Shown one piece after another: positions 34,194 through 43,237 of a stretch of DNA of 64,000 bases. Made by a program: the position numbers and the translations under genes. Under the pieces are notes generated by a model that was not told the DNA's origin, made no database searches, and was given only the letters and a program-made list of their open reading frames with translations. This DNA comes from Pseudomonas sp. 6D_7.1_Bac1 (GTDB taxonomy: Bacteria > Pseudomonadota > Gammaproteobacteria > Pseudomonadales > Pseudomonadaceae): contig NZ_JANLNW010000074.1 of assembly GCF_025465945.1 (NCBI RefSeq), positions 124,001 to 188,000 on the forward strand. The letters are read 5' to 3'. Each line of letters begins with the position of its first letter. Position 1 is the stretch's first letter.

Positions 34194-34819
34194 TTACAGC
34201 GTGTCGATATGTCGATAGTCTGCATTCAGTTGATGCGCCAGGGCTTTCGCCCGCCCCAATCGAATCGGCCCACGCTCGATGTCCACCAGCAACGCCGGGC
34301 AATTGAACGCCTCCAGCGCTGGCAGGTCTTTGAGGCGGCCATCGGTCAGCAGCAACAGGCGTTGTTGCTCTGCCGGAAAACGCTTTTGCCGCGATACCAG
34401 CCAGTGCGCCGCTTCATCCAGCGCGGCAAACAACGGCGTGCCACCGCCCGCACCTAGCGCGTCGAGCCAGTCGCGCAGGCTGGCCGAGGCTTTCAGACCT
34501 TGCACCTGCCACGTCGGCGCAGCACCACTGGCCGTCAGCAGCGCCAGCCGCGCGCGCTGGCGATAGGCGTCGTCGAACACCTGCGCCAGCAAACCTTTGG
34601 CATCGCTCAACGCCTGATGACGACGGGTCGAGGCCGAGGCATCGACGATCACCAGCCACAGCTCATGGGGCGAACGACCGCGCAAGTGAAACAGCAGATC
34701 TTCGCGCTGTCGCGGACGGCCGTTGAGCAGCGTGCCGGGCCAATTGATCGAGCCGCTTTGGGTGGTCCGACGCTGGCTTTGCCTGCCGTTTTTCAGGCGT
34801 CCTGCACGGGGTTTGGCAT
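34194..34819 (-). CDS. VWA-domain partner of the cobalt chelatase (start unresolved, apparent frame break)
   Basis: About 200 residues of a von Willebrand A domain protein of the ChlD/CobT type, with the MIDAS motif DASAS and TDGRLKD. The frame is open from the stop at 34194 up past 34850, but it has no ATG. A basic leader (PRAGRLKNGRQSQRRTTQ) is clearly coding. An ATG at 34817-34819 reads MPNPV in the neighbouring frame; one extra base in the AAACCCC run would join it to the leader. Either a non-standard start, a recent single-base deletion or a sequence error explains this. It follows the ChlI-like gene. Confidence 0.65.
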
Positions 34820-34849
34820 TCGCCCCCGCGTCAGATCGAGGGCGAATGC

Positions 34850-35875
34850 CTAGGGCTTTTTTGGCCAGCTCGGCACTTCACGACGGGCGCCGGTGGGTAT
34901 TGCCTGAGCGGGCATTTCACCCCATTGGCCCTGACCTTCACCGGGGGTCGGTTGTTGGGCCGCCGATGCGTCTGGCGCGTGGTTCTGGCTCGGCGCGGAC
35001 GGCGGCGTGTTGCGACGACGATGACGCAGGGCAAACTCGGCGACCGCGTCGATATCGTCCTCGCTGATCGCCTCTGCCCCACGCCATGCCGCATGGGCGC
35101 GAGCCGCACGCAGCCAGACCAGGTCGGCACGCAGGCCGTCGACCCCAGCGGCAAAACAACGCTCGGTGATCTGCGCCAGCGCCTGATCGTCCAGAGGAAT
35201 GCTCGCCAGTGCCGCACGGGCGTGTTGGCAGCGCTCGCGCAATTGCTGCTGCCGAGCTTCCCATTGGGCGCAGAAACCGTGGGGATCACTGTCGAAATCC
35301 AGCCGGCGACGGATGATCTGACCGCGCTCAACGGGTGCAGTGTGACCACTGAGCGCGACGTTAAGGCCGAAACGGTCCAGCAGTTGCGGACGCAGTTCGC
35401 CCTCTTCCGGGTTCATGGTGCCGATCAGCACAAAGCGCGCCGAATGCCGATGGGAAATGCCGTCGCGTTCGATCAGGTTAGTGCCGCTGGCCGCGACGTC
35501 GAGCAGCAAGTCCACCAGATGATCGGGCAGCAAATTCACTTCATCGACATACAGCACACCGCCGTCGGCCTTGGCCAACACACCTGGGGAAAACTGCGCA
35601 CGACCTTCGCCCAGCGCCGCGTCCAGATCCAGAGTGCCGACCAGTCGTTCTTCAGTCGCACCCAGGGGCAAGGTAACGAACTGCCCGCTGGCGAGCAAAT
35701 CCGCCAGGCCCCGGGCCAACGTGGACTTGGCCATGCCCCGCGGGCCTTCGATCAGTACACCGCCGATTTTCGGATCGATGGCCGTCAGGCACAGCGCCAG
35801 TTTCAAGGCATCGGCGCCGACCACGGCAGACAGCGGGAAATGCGGGGTGTCGGTCATTTTGTTCATCTCTGTCAT
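34850..35875 (-). CDS. ChlI-like AAA+ ATPase, cobalt/magnesium chelatase subunit
   Basis: A 341-residue AAA+ protein. Walker A is GPRGMAKST near residue 45, Walker B is GGVLYVDEVNLL, sensor 1 is FVLIGTMNPEEGELRPQLLDRFG, and the C-terminus is a proline/glutamine-rich tail. Such ATPases drive insertion of metal by the large CobN/ChlH subunit. Start is uncertain between ATG 35875, 35866 and 35857; none has a strong ribosome-binding site. It is downstream of cobN with a REP pair between. It and the VWA protein would replace CobS and CobT, which are absent. Confidence 0.88.
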   Translation of the reverse strand: MTEMNKMTDTPHFPLSAVVGADALKLALCLTAIDPKIGGVLIEGPRGMAKSTLARGLADLLASGQFVTLPLGATEERLVGTLDLDAALGEGRAQFSPGVLAKADGGVLYVDEVNLLPDHLVDLLLDVAASGTNLIERDGISHRHSARFVLIGTMNPEEGELRPQLLDRFGLNVALSGHTAPVERGQIIRRRLDFDSDPHGFCAQWEARQQQLRERCQHARAALASIPLDDQALAQITERCFAAGVDGLRADLVWLRAARAHAAWRGAEAISEDDIDAVAEFALRHRRRNTPPSAPSQNHAPDASAAQQPTPGEGQGQWGEMPAQAIPTGARREVPSWPKKP

Positions 35876-35890
35876 GATCGGTGCTTGTAC

Positions 35891-36022
35891 TGTGGCGAGG
35901 GAGCTTGCTCCCGCTGGGCTGCGTAGCGGCCTCAAATCTAGAACCGCATTTCGTCAGGCACACCGCATTTTCAGGTTTTACGACTGCTACGCAGTCGAAC
36001 GGGAGCAAGCTCCCTCGCCACA
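35891..36022. repeat. Inverted repeat pair, REP family 2
   Basis: TGTGGCGAGGGAGCTTGCTC at 35891 and its reverse complement ending at 36022. It fills the gap between cobN and the ChlI-like gene and could lower downstream expression. Confidence 0.87.
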
Positions 36023-36041
36023 GGTGCCGGCAGGTATCCGG

Positions 36042-39000
36042 TCAACTGTCTTCTTCTATATCCAACAACAAACTCTCCAGCGCCTGCCGATACTCACCCG
36101 GCTCCTGCCACATCCCGCGCTGCTGTGCTTCGAGCATACGTTCAGTCATGTCGCGCAAGGCGTGCGGATTATGCTGCTGGACGAACTCACGGGTCGACCG
36201 ATCAAGCAAATAGGCGTCGGCCAGCAAGGCGTACTGATGGTCGTCGATCAATTGCGTGGTGGCGTCGAAGGCGAACAGGTTGTCGACGGTGGCCGCCAGT
36301 TCAAACGCACCCTTGTAGCCATGCCGCTTGACCCCTTCGATCCACTTCGGGTTGGCCGCCCGGGAACGGATCACCCGGTTCAGCTCTTCCTTCAGCGTGC
36401 GGATCTTCGGCAAGTCTGGCTGACTGTGGTCGCCATGGTAGCTCGCCGCCGCGTCGCCGCTGAGGCTTTCGACAGCGGCGAGCATACCGCCCTGGAACTG
36501 GTAATAGTCGTTGGAATCGAGCAAGTCGTGCTCGCGATTATCCTGGTTTTGCAGCACCGCCTGAACCTGGCTCAAGCGCCGGGCGAACTGTTCGCGCGCT
36601 GCCGTGCCTTCATCGGAACCGCCGTAAGCGTAGCCGCCCCAGTTCAGGTAAACCTCGGCCAGATCCTCACGGCTCTGCCACAAACGACCATCGATAGCGC
36701 CCTGCACGCCCGCGCCATATGCACCGGGTTTGGCGCCGAAAATTCGCCAGCCGGCCTGTCGAGCTGCCGCGTCTGCATCCAGCCCCGACTGCATCAGCGC
36801 TTCACGCTCAGCGCGAACCTTGGCCGCCAACGGGTTCATATCGTCGGGCTCATCCAGTGCGGCAACCGCTTGCACGGCCGCGTCGAACAGTCGAATCAGG
36901 TTGGCGAAGGCATCGCGGAAGAACCCGGAGACGCGCAACGTCACGTCCACTCGCGGCCGGTCGAGCAGGCTCAGCGGCAGTATTTCGAAATCGTCGACCC
37001 GCTGACTGCCCGTGGCCCAGACCGGACGCACGCCCATCAGCGCCATGGCTTGGGCGATATCGTCGCCGCCAGTACGCATGGTCGCCGTGCCCCAGACCGA
37101 CAAACCCAGCTGGCGCAAATGATCGCCGTGGTCCTGCAGGTGCCGTTCAAGAATCAGGTTCGCCGACTGGAAACCAATGCGCCAGGCAGTGGTGGTCGGC
37201 AGGTTGCGCACGTCCACCGAGTAAAAGTTGCGCCCGGTGGGCAGTACATCGAGGCGCCCGCGACTCGGTGCGCCGCTGGGACCTGCCGGGACAAAGCGAC
37301 CGCTGAGCGCATCCAGCAGACCGCGCATTTCCGCCGGACCGCAGGCGTCCAGTCGTGGGGCGACCACTTCACACAGGTTGTCGATGATTGCTTTCACGTC
37401 AGACCAACCTGCCTCCTGTGGGAGCGAGCCTGCTCGCGAAAGCGCTGGGTCAATCGACATCAATGTTGAATGATTAACCGCTTCGCGAGCAGGCTCGCTC
37501 CCACAGGGACCGGGCTTGGCTTGAGACGGGCTCAGTAGCTCGACCTCGGTATTCACAGTCTGCGAAATCAGTTGAGTGGCGAACAATTCCAGACGTTCAC
37601 GGGTATCGCCCGCCGTACGCCAGGCCTCATCGCTAAGCGATTGCAGCTCCGCCGGTCTTGGCCCGACCCACGGGTCGGCCAAAGAACAATCCAGCGGATC
37701 AAAGCCCAGCATGAAAGCCTTGGCCAACGCCCGGAGCAAACTCGATTGCGCGCCACGACCGTCGCCGCGAGGAATGCGCAGCAACGCCAGCAAGGTATCG
37801 ATGCGCAGACGGCCGCTCGGCGATTCGCCAAACACATGCAGACCGTCGCGGATCTGCGACTCTTTCAAGTCACACAAATAAGTATCGAGGCGCGGCAACC
37901 AGATCGCCGCATCCGCGTCGCTGTCGAGTTTTTCATCGAGCTGCAGCTCACGGTCAATATGGGTTTCACGCACCAGATTCAGGATGTCGCGCTGCAACTC
38001 ACGCGCACGGCGTGGGTCGAGTAGTTGGGCTTCGTAGAACTCGTCGGCCAGCAACTCCAGATTGCGCAACGGGCCGTAGGTCTCGGCGCGGGTCAGCGGC
38101 GGCATCAGGTGATCGATGATCACGGCCTGAGTCCGACGTTTGGCTTGCGCGCCCTCGCCCGGGTCGTTGACGATGAACGGATAAATGTTTGGCAGCGGCC
38201 CGAGCAACGCATCGGGCCAGCAGCTCTCGGACAAGCCAACACCTTTGCCCGGCAGCCATTCGAGGTTGCCGTGCTTGCCGACGTGGATCACTGCGTGGGC
38301 GCCATAGCCCTTATCTCGGCTTTGGCGCAACCAGAAATAGAACGCCAGATAACCGTGGGGCGGCACCAGGTCCGGATCGTGGTAGACCGCGCTCGGATCA
38401 ACCTGATAACCACGCGCCGGCTGAATACCGACAAAGGTCAGACCAAACCGCAACCCGGCGACCATCATTCGCCCGCCACGGAACATCGGGTCGTTTTCAG
38501 GCGTTCCCCAACGCTCCAGCACCGCAGCGCGGTTGGCTTCGGGCAAGGCGTTGAACATCGAAAAATAGTCATCCAGCGCCAGGCTTTGCTGACACGGACG
38601 CAAGTCGATGCTCTCCAGGTCATTGCTGACCCCACCGAGCAGTTGCTGAATCAGCGCAGTGCCGCTTTCCGGCAAATCGGCGGGCAACGGATAACCTTCG
38701 GCACGCAGCGCCCGCAGGATATTCAACGCTGCTGCCGGCGTGTCGAGGCCAACGCCGTTGCCAATCCGCCCATCACGGGTCGGGTAGTTGGCAAGGATCA
38801 GCGCAATGCGTTTTTCAGCATTGGCCACCCGCGCCAACTCGACCCAGCGCCGCGCCAGTTCGGCGACAAAGTCCATGCGCTCAGGTTGCGGTCGATAGCA
38901 GACCACGTCGGACTGACTGCGCTCACTGCGCCAGGCCAGGTCCTTGAAGCTGATCGGTCGGCTGATGATCCGTCCATCGAGCTCCGGCAAGGCGATGTGC

Positions 39001-39941
39001 ATCGCCAGATCCCGCGGGCCAAGCCCTTGCTCGCTGGCACGCCAACCGGGTTCGTTGTCCTGGGCACAGATCGCCTGGATCACCGGAATATTGCGGCGGA
39101 ACGGCCGCAAATGCGGCGCTTCGGGGCTCGATTGGGCGAAACCGGTGGTGTTCAGAATCACCGAGGACTGCACCTCATCCAGCCACTCCTCGACCACCGT
39201 CAGGCAGCCGGGCTCTTTCAAACTGGCCAGCGCAATCGGCAGCGGATTGAGTCCCGCGGCCTGCAAGCGCTGGCAGAAAACATCGATGAAGGCAGTATTC
39301 GCCGCCTGCAAGTGCGAACGGTAAAACAGCACCGCCGCCACCGGCTGATCAGCCTGCCAGTCGGCTTGCCAATCGCCCAGCGACGCGTTGCTTTTGCGCG
39401 GATGGTAGATCGCGGTACGCGGCAAGGTCTGCGGTTCAGACCATGGGTAATCGCGGCCGAGCCAACGACTGGCCAGGCAGCGATACAGATCCAGCGCATT
39501 GCCCATGCCGCCCTGGCGCAAAAAGTGCCAGAGCCGGTCGCGATCTTCGGCGACCACGGTGCTCAGGTCGCTGAGTTCCGGGTCAGGACGATCATCGCCC
39601 GGCACCAGAATCAGCTGCACCCCGCGTTGCGACAGCTCCACCAGGCGTTCGATGCCATAGCGCCAATAGGCGATCCCGCCATGCAGCGAGATCAGAATCA
39701 CCTTGGCGTGACGCAGCACTTGGTCGACGTACAAGTCGACTGAGGCGTGATTCTGCACCTGCATCGGGTTGGCCAGGCGCAGGCTCGGGTAGTCGTCGGG
39801 CAACTGCTGCGCCGCTTCGGCGAGCAGCGCCAGGCTGGAATCGCCGCTGCACAGGATCACCAGCTCGGCGGGGGTTTGCCCGAGGTCGGCGATGTTGTCA
39901 TCCGAAACGAAACCGCCGGGCTGGGTCCTGAGCAGGTGCAT
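36042..39941 (-). CDS. cobN: Cobaltochelatase large subunit CobN, containing an in-frame REPIN
   Basis: A 1299-residue CobN/ChlH-type subunit that inserts cobalt into hydrogenobyrinic acid a,c-diamide in aerobic B12 synthesis. VIHVGKHGNLEWLPGKGVGLS, YPFIVNDPGEGAQAKRR and YLNWGGYAYGG are strong family signatures. Residues about 813-843 are encoded by a complete REPIN (37416-37506): they read CGSEPAREAV and SRAGSLPQEAG, the same peptides that REPs give elsewhere. The frame stays open across it, so the protein carries about 30 extra residues; family members are usually about 1250 long. ATG at 39941 is 3 bp after cobW ends. Confidence 0.93.
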   Translation of the reverse strand: MHLLRTQPGGFVSDDNIADLGQTPAELVILCSGDSSLALLAEAAQQLPDDYPSLRLANPMQVQNHASVDLYVDQVLRHAKVILISLHGGIAYWRYGIERLVELSQRGVQLILVPGDDRPDPELSDLSTVVAEDRDRLWHFLRQGGMGNALDLYRCLASRWLGRDYPWSEPQTLPRTAIYHPRKSNASLGDWQADWQADQPVAAVLFYRSHLQAANTAFIDVFCQRLQAAGLNPLPIALASLKEPGCLTVVEEWLDEVQSSVILNTTGFAQSSPEAPHLRPFRRNIPVIQAICAQDNEPGWRASEQGLGPRDLAMHIALPELDGRIISRPISFKDLAWRSERSQSDVVCYRPQPERMDFVAELARRWVELARVANAEKRIALILANYPTRDGRIGNGVGLDTPAAALNILRALRAEGYPLPADLPESGTALIQQLLGGVSNDLESIDLRPCQQSLALDDYFSMFNALPEANRAAVLERWGTPENDPMFRGGRMMVAGLRFGLTFVGIQPARGYQVDPSAVYHDPDLVPPHGYLAFYFWLRQSRDKGYGAHAVIHVGKHGNLEWLPGKGVGLSESCWPDALLGPLPNIYPFIVNDPGEGAQAKRRTQAVIIDHLMPPLTRAETYGPLRNLELLADEFYEAQLLDPRRARELQRDILNLVRETHIDRELQLDEKLDSDADAAIWLPRLDTYLCDLKESQIRDGLHVFGESPSGRLRIDTLLALLRIPRGDGRGAQSSLLRALAKAFMLGFDPLDCSLADPWVGPRPAELQSLSDEAWRTAGDTRERLELFATQLISQTVNTEVELLSPSQAKPGPCGSEPAREAVNHSTLMSIDPALSRAGSLPQEAGWSDVKAIIDNLCEVVAPRLDACGPAEMRGLLDALSGRFVPAGPSGAPSRGRLDVLPTGRNFYSVDVRNLPTTTAWRIGFQSANLILERHLQDHGDHLRQLGLSVWGTATMRTGGDDIAQAMALMGVRPVWATGSQRVDDFEILPLSLLDRPRVDVTLRVSGFFRDAFANLIRLFDAAVQAVAALDEPDDMNPLAAKVRAEREALMQSGLDADAAARQAGWRIFGAKPGAYGAGVQGAIDGRLWQSREDLAEVYLNWGGYAYGGSDEGTAAREQFARRLSQVQAVLQNQDNREHDLLDSNDYYQFQGGMLAAVESLSGDAAASYHGDHSQPDLPKIRTLKEELNRVIRSRAANPKWIEGVKRHGYKGAFELAATVDNLFAFDATTQLIDDHQYALLADAYLLDRSTREFVQQHNPHALRDMTERMLEAQQRGMWQEPGEYRQALESLLLDIEEDS
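37416..37506. repeat. REPIN inside the cobN reading frame
   Basis: CTGTGGGAGCGAGCCTGCTC at 37416 is mirrored by GAGCAGGCTCGCTCCCACAG ending at 37506. The centre shares the element TCGACATCAATGTTGA with the REPIN at 51000 (there in reverse orientation). It adds about 30 codons without a stop. Confidence 0.95.
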
Positions 39942-39944
39942 GGA

Positions 39945-41018
39945 TTAAACGCTGAGCGCAGCGCGCAATTGCGCTTCAAGCAAGGCGGCGTCCAGTTGCT
40001 GACCGATCAGCACCAGTCGCGTGGTGCGCGCTTCGTCTGCGCCCCATTGACGGTCGAAGTGCTTGTCGAAACGCGTGCCCACGCCCTGGATCAGCAAGCG
40101 CATCGGCTTGTTCGGGATGGCGGCGAACCCCTTGACCCGCAGGATGCCGTGCTGGACCACCAACTGGGTCAGGGCATCGAGCAACAGGCTTTCGTCGGCT
40201 TGCGGCAGTTCGATGGAAATCGAATCGAAGGCATCGTGATCATGGTCGTCATGATCGTGATCGTCGCCATCGTGGTGATGGTCATGGTGGCTGTGACGGC
40301 TGTCGATGTGTTCTTCAGAGCCGGCACCCAGGCCGATCAACACGTCCAGCGGCAGACGACCGCTGCTGGCTTCGACGATTTTCACCGCTGGTGGCAGCTC
40401 TTCAGCGACTTCCAGGCGCACTTTGGCCAGATCCGCCGGGCTGATCAGATCGGCCTTGTTGAGGATCACCAGGTCGGCGCTGGCCAGTTGGTCGGCGAAC
40501 AGTTCGTGCAGCGGCGATTCGTGGTCCAGGTTCGGGTCGAGTTTGCGCTGGGCGTCGACCTGGTCCGGGAAGGCGGCGAAGGTGCCAGCGGCCACGGCCG
40601 GGCTGTCGACCACGGTGATCACCGCGTCCACGGTGCAGGCACTGCGGATTTCCGGCCACTGGAAGGCTTGTACCAAGGGCTTTGGCAGGGCCAGGCCGGA
40701 GGTTTCGATGAGGATGTGATCGAGGTCGCCGCGACGGGCAACCAGTTCGCGCATCACCGGGAAAAACTCTTCCTGAACGGTGCAGCACAGGCAACCGTTG
40801 GCCAGTTCATAAACGCGGCCATTGGCTTCTTCTTCAGTGCAGCCGATGGAACATTGCTTGAGGATTTCGCCGTCAATGCCCAGCTCGCCGAACTCGTTGA
40901 CGATCACCGCGATACGCCGGCCCTGGGCGTTATCGAGCATGTGCCGCAGCAAGGTGGTTTTGCCCGAACCGAGGAAGCCGGTAACGATGGTGACGGGAAG
41001 TTTGGCCAGTGTTTTCAT
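39945..41018 (-). CDS. cobW: CobW-family GTPase (metal chaperone)
   Basis: A 357-residue G3E P-loop GTPase. Walker A GFLGSGKTT is near residue 15, the metal-binding ELANGCLCC (CxCC) near 70, and a histidine-rich loop (HSHHDHHHDGDDHDHDDHDHD, split here over residues about 255-280) would hold metal. NKADL is the G4 motif. The ATG at 41018 is chosen; the upstream extension has no family likeness. It is the first gene after a cobalamin riboswitch and precedes cobN by 3 bp, so it most likely handles cobalt for the chelatase. Confidence 0.93.
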   Translation of the reverse strand: MKTLAKLPVTIVTGFLGSGKTTLLRHMLDNAQGRRIAVIVNEFGELGIDGEILKQCSIGCTEEEANGRVYELANGCLCCTVQEEFFPVMRELVARRGDLDHILIETSGLALPKPLVQAFQWPEIRSACTVDAVITVVDSPAVAAGTFAAFPDQVDAQRKLDPNLDHESPLHELFADQLASADLVILNKADLISPADLAKVRLEVAEELPPAVKIVEASSGRLPLDVLIGLGAGSEEHIDSRHSHHDHHHDGDDHDHDDHDHDAFDSISIELPQADESLLLDALTQLVVQHGILRVKGFAAIPNKPMRLLIQGVGTRFDKHFDRQWGADEARTTRLVLIGQQLDAALLEAQLRAALSV

Positions 41019-41130
41019 CGGATGCCCTTTGGCAAGGTGGCGGGCATACGGGACGACAACCGGCAACGCGCACGCGCATGCCTGAAGAGTTCGCCACCGG
41101 ATCACCCCGCCCGGTTGAAAGTGAGAATCT

Positions 41131-41330
41131 GTGTCGAGGCAGGTCTCCTGGCTGACGGTGTGCCGGTCTTTCGACTGGCGGTTTCTGCACCTTCCCGCGC
41201 CGGGATAGCGGGCGCAGTGGCATGGCGGAAACGAAACCGTTCACAGTTGCGGGGGCAGCCGCGGCATTGACCGCGTTCCCTTCTTAGCTTCGGCGCACGC
41301 GCCAAAGAACCTCGAAAGTGCAAGGCTACG
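41131..41330 (-). promoter_or_regulatory. Cobalamin riboswitch upstream of cobW
   Basis: Read on the minus strand, the leader has GCTGCCCCCGCAACTGTGAA, then GCCACTGCGCC and, near the 3' end, GTCAGCCAGGAGACCTGCC, the B12 box of AdoCbl riboswitches. It ends about 110 bp before the cobW start and should shut off cobW-cobN-chlI expression when cobalamin is plentiful. Confidence 0.93.
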
Positions 41331-41386
41331 CATCGCATCGGGGCGGGTCAATGTTCGAGCAGAGTTCTGTGGTGGTTGATATGACG

Positions 41387-41453
41387 CCATCGCGAGCAGG
41401 CTCGCTCCCACATTGGAACGCGGTCAACTGTGGGAGCGAGCCTGCTCGCGATG
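41387..41453. repeat. REPIN between two cobalamin riboswitches
   Basis: CATCGCGAGCAGGCTCGCTC and its inverted partner with about 27 bp between. It separates the two divergently oriented riboswitch leaders in the 823-bp gap between cobW and cbtB. The remaining gap sequence holds the leaders and their promoters. Confidence 0.92.
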
Positions 41454-41529
41454 GCGGCACCTCGGTCTCGAGTTGAGAACGCTTGCCAATTGACGCGTAT
41501 CCCCCGCCCATGCTCTCCTACACGCCTTG

Positions 41530-41732
41530 TTACGGGTGCCCTTCACAGGGTGAAACGGGAAACCGGTGAATCATGTGCTTTACTCAAAAGCCATGTCAGT
41601 CCGGTGCTGCCCCCGCAACGGTAAGCGAGCGAAGAGTCAGATCCACTGTGCCAGCAGTTCGGCATGGGAAGGCGATTCTTGCAGGTTCGGCGAATGCCAG
41701 CCCCTCGTGAGCCCGGAGACCGGCCCGCAACA
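41530..41732 (+). promoter_or_regulatory. Cobalamin riboswitch upstream of cbtBA-cobEM
   Basis: The plus-strand leader has GAAACGGGAAACCGGTGAATC, then TGCTGCCCCCGCAACGGTAA, CACTGTGCC and GAGCCCGGAGACCGGCCCGC, the order of an AdoCbl riboswitch. It is followed by a hairpin at 41745 and then the cbtB start at 41842. Confidence 0.92.
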
Positions 41733-41744
41733 CATCAATAACAA

Positions 41745-41771
41745 ACCCGCGGTGGGCGGGCGCTGTTTTAG
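41745..41771 (+). terminator. Likely riboswitch-controlled hairpin terminator
   Basis: CCCGC-GGTGG-GCGGG followed by CGCTGTTTTA, just after the cobalamin riboswitch. The stem is short but GC-rich and precedes a T run, as expected for an expression platform. Confidence 0.5.
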
Positions 41772-41841
41772 CCTCTGCGTGCCTGGCTCGCGGGGTTTTC
41801 ATGCGCTCGATTCACCCACTGACTGACCAGAGGGAAGCGCC

Positions 41842-42033
41842 ATGTCGATCATCAGCAGCACTCGCCACTCCACCGCCAGCACCACCTCCACCCTGAGCCA
41901 ACGCATCGTTGCCGCCATCGGCGCATCGGTTCTGGGCGCGTGCCTTGTGTATTTCGCCGGCTTCTCGCACATCGACGCGGTGCACAACGCCGCCCACGAT
42001 ACCCGTCACAGCTCTGCCTTCCCGTGCCATTGA
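41842..42033 (+). CDS. cbtB: Cobalt transporter subunit CbtB
   Basis: A 63-residue membrane protein with one hydrophobic segment (about residues 22-43) and a His-rich C-terminus ending HSSAFPCH, the predicted cobalt-binding tail of CbtB. It is riboswitch-controlled and 11 bp upstream of cbtA, with which it forms the transporter. ATG at 41842 follows GAGGGAAG. Confidence 0.93.
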   Translation: MSIISSTRHSTASTTSTLSQRIVAAIGASVLGACLVYFAGFSHIDAVHNAAHDTRHSSAFPCH

Positions 42034-42044
42034 GACCTGCCGAC

Positions 42045-42746
42045 ATGATCAAGCGTATTGCGCAAACCGCAGGTTTTACCGGGCTGCTGGCCGCCCTGCT
42101 GCTGACCCTGCTGCAAAGCTTCTGGGTCGCGCCGCTGATTCTTCAGGCGGAAACCTACGAAAAAGCCCCGGCGGCTGAAGTCCACGAACATGCCGAAGGC
42201 GCAATGGCGGGCCACACCCACGACGCGCAAGCCTGGGAACCCGAAGACGGCTGGCAGCGAGTGCTGTCGACCACCGGCGGTAACCTGGTGGTCGCCGTCG
42301 GTTTTGCGCTGATGCTCGCCGGTCTCTACACCCTGCGCGCACCGACTCGCACGTCTCAAGGCCTGCTCTGGGGGCTGGCCGGTTATGCAACCTTCGTCCT
42401 CGCACCGACCCTGGGCTTGCCGCCAGAACTGCCGGGCACTGCTGCCGCAGACCTGGCACAACGGCAGATCTGGTGGATCAGCACGGCAGCCTCCACCGCC
42501 GTGGGTATTGCCCTGATCGTGTTCGCCCGGCACTGGCTGCTGAAGGTGCTCGGCGTCGCCATTCTGGCCGTGCCGCACATCATCGGCGCGCCACAACCTG
42601 AAGTGCATTCGATGCTGGCCCCGGAAGCCCTCGAAGCACAGTTCAAAATCGCTTCGCAGCTGACCAACGTTGCGTTCTGGCTAGCCCTGGGCTTGATCAG
42701 CACCTGGTTGTTCCGCCGCAAAAGCGAAGGTCAGTACCACGCATGA
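42045..42746 (+). CDS. cbtA: Cobalt transporter subunit CbtA
   Basis: A 233-residue inner-membrane protein with five or six hydrophobic helices. The periplasm-side segment with histidines (HEHAEGAMAGHTHD, about residues 47-61) would bind metal; the C-terminal helix ends near 230. Start is the internal ATG at 42045, giving the normal N-terminus MIKRIAQ. It imports cobalt for B12 synthesis and overlaps cobE by 4 bp. Confidence 0.93.
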   Translation: MIKRIAQTAGFTGLLAALLLTLLQSFWVAPLILQAETYEKAPAAEVHEHAEGAMAGHTHDAQAWEPEDGWQRVLSTTGGNLVVAVGFALMLAGLYTLRAPTRTSQGLLWGLAGYATFVLAPTLGLPPELPGTAAADLAQRQIWWISTAASTAVGIALIVFARHWLLKVLGVAILAVPHIIGAPQPEVHSMLAPEALEAQFKIASQLTNVAFWLALGLISTWLFRRKSEGQYHA

Positions 42747-43156
42747 CCAAAAACTGCGCAGCGCCGACCCTGGTGGTCGGCCTGGGCTGCCAGCGCGGCT
42801 GCCCCGCCAGCACGCTGCGCGCGTTGCTCGACCAGGCGTTACAGGCTCATCACATCGAATTGCAGGCGATCAAGGCCTTGGCCAGCATCGACCTGAAACA
42901 TGATGAGCCCGGCCTGATCGAGTTGGCCAGGCAACTGGCGCTGCCATTGATGTATTTCAGCAGCGAGCAACTGGCCGGCTATCAACCGCAACTCAGCCAT
43001 CACTCGCAAATCGCTTTCGAGCGCACCGGCTGCTATGGCGTCGCCGAAAGTGCAGCACTGGCTCTCGCTGAACAACTGGCCCAGGCACCGGCAAAATTGC
43101 TGATCCCGCGACAAAAATACGCCCAGGCGACGTTTGCATTGGCCGGTGCTGCGTAA
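42743..43156 (+). CDS. cobE: Cobalamin biosynthesis protein CobE
   Basis: A 137-residue protein of the CbiG C-terminal/CobE family, seen in GLGCQRGCPASTLRALL at the N-terminus and FERTGCYGVAESAALALA in the middle. Its role in the aerobic pathway is linked to the ring-contraction/lactone steps. It overlaps cbtA (ATGA) and precedes cobM, so it is coupled to riboswitch-controlled cobalt uptake. Confidence 0.92.
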   Translation: MTKNCAAPTLVVGLGCQRGCPASTLRALLDQALQAHHIELQAIKALASIDLKHDEPGLIELARQLALPLMYFSSEQLAGYQPQLSHHSQIAFERTGCYGVAESAALALAEQLAQAPAKLLIPRQKYAQATFALAGAA

Positions 43157-43237
43157 AATCCCCGATAATCCCCGTCTTCGATCATGAGCAATCTTCATCT
43201 GAGGCTTTGCTTTGACAATTTTTCACAGGAGCCGGCC

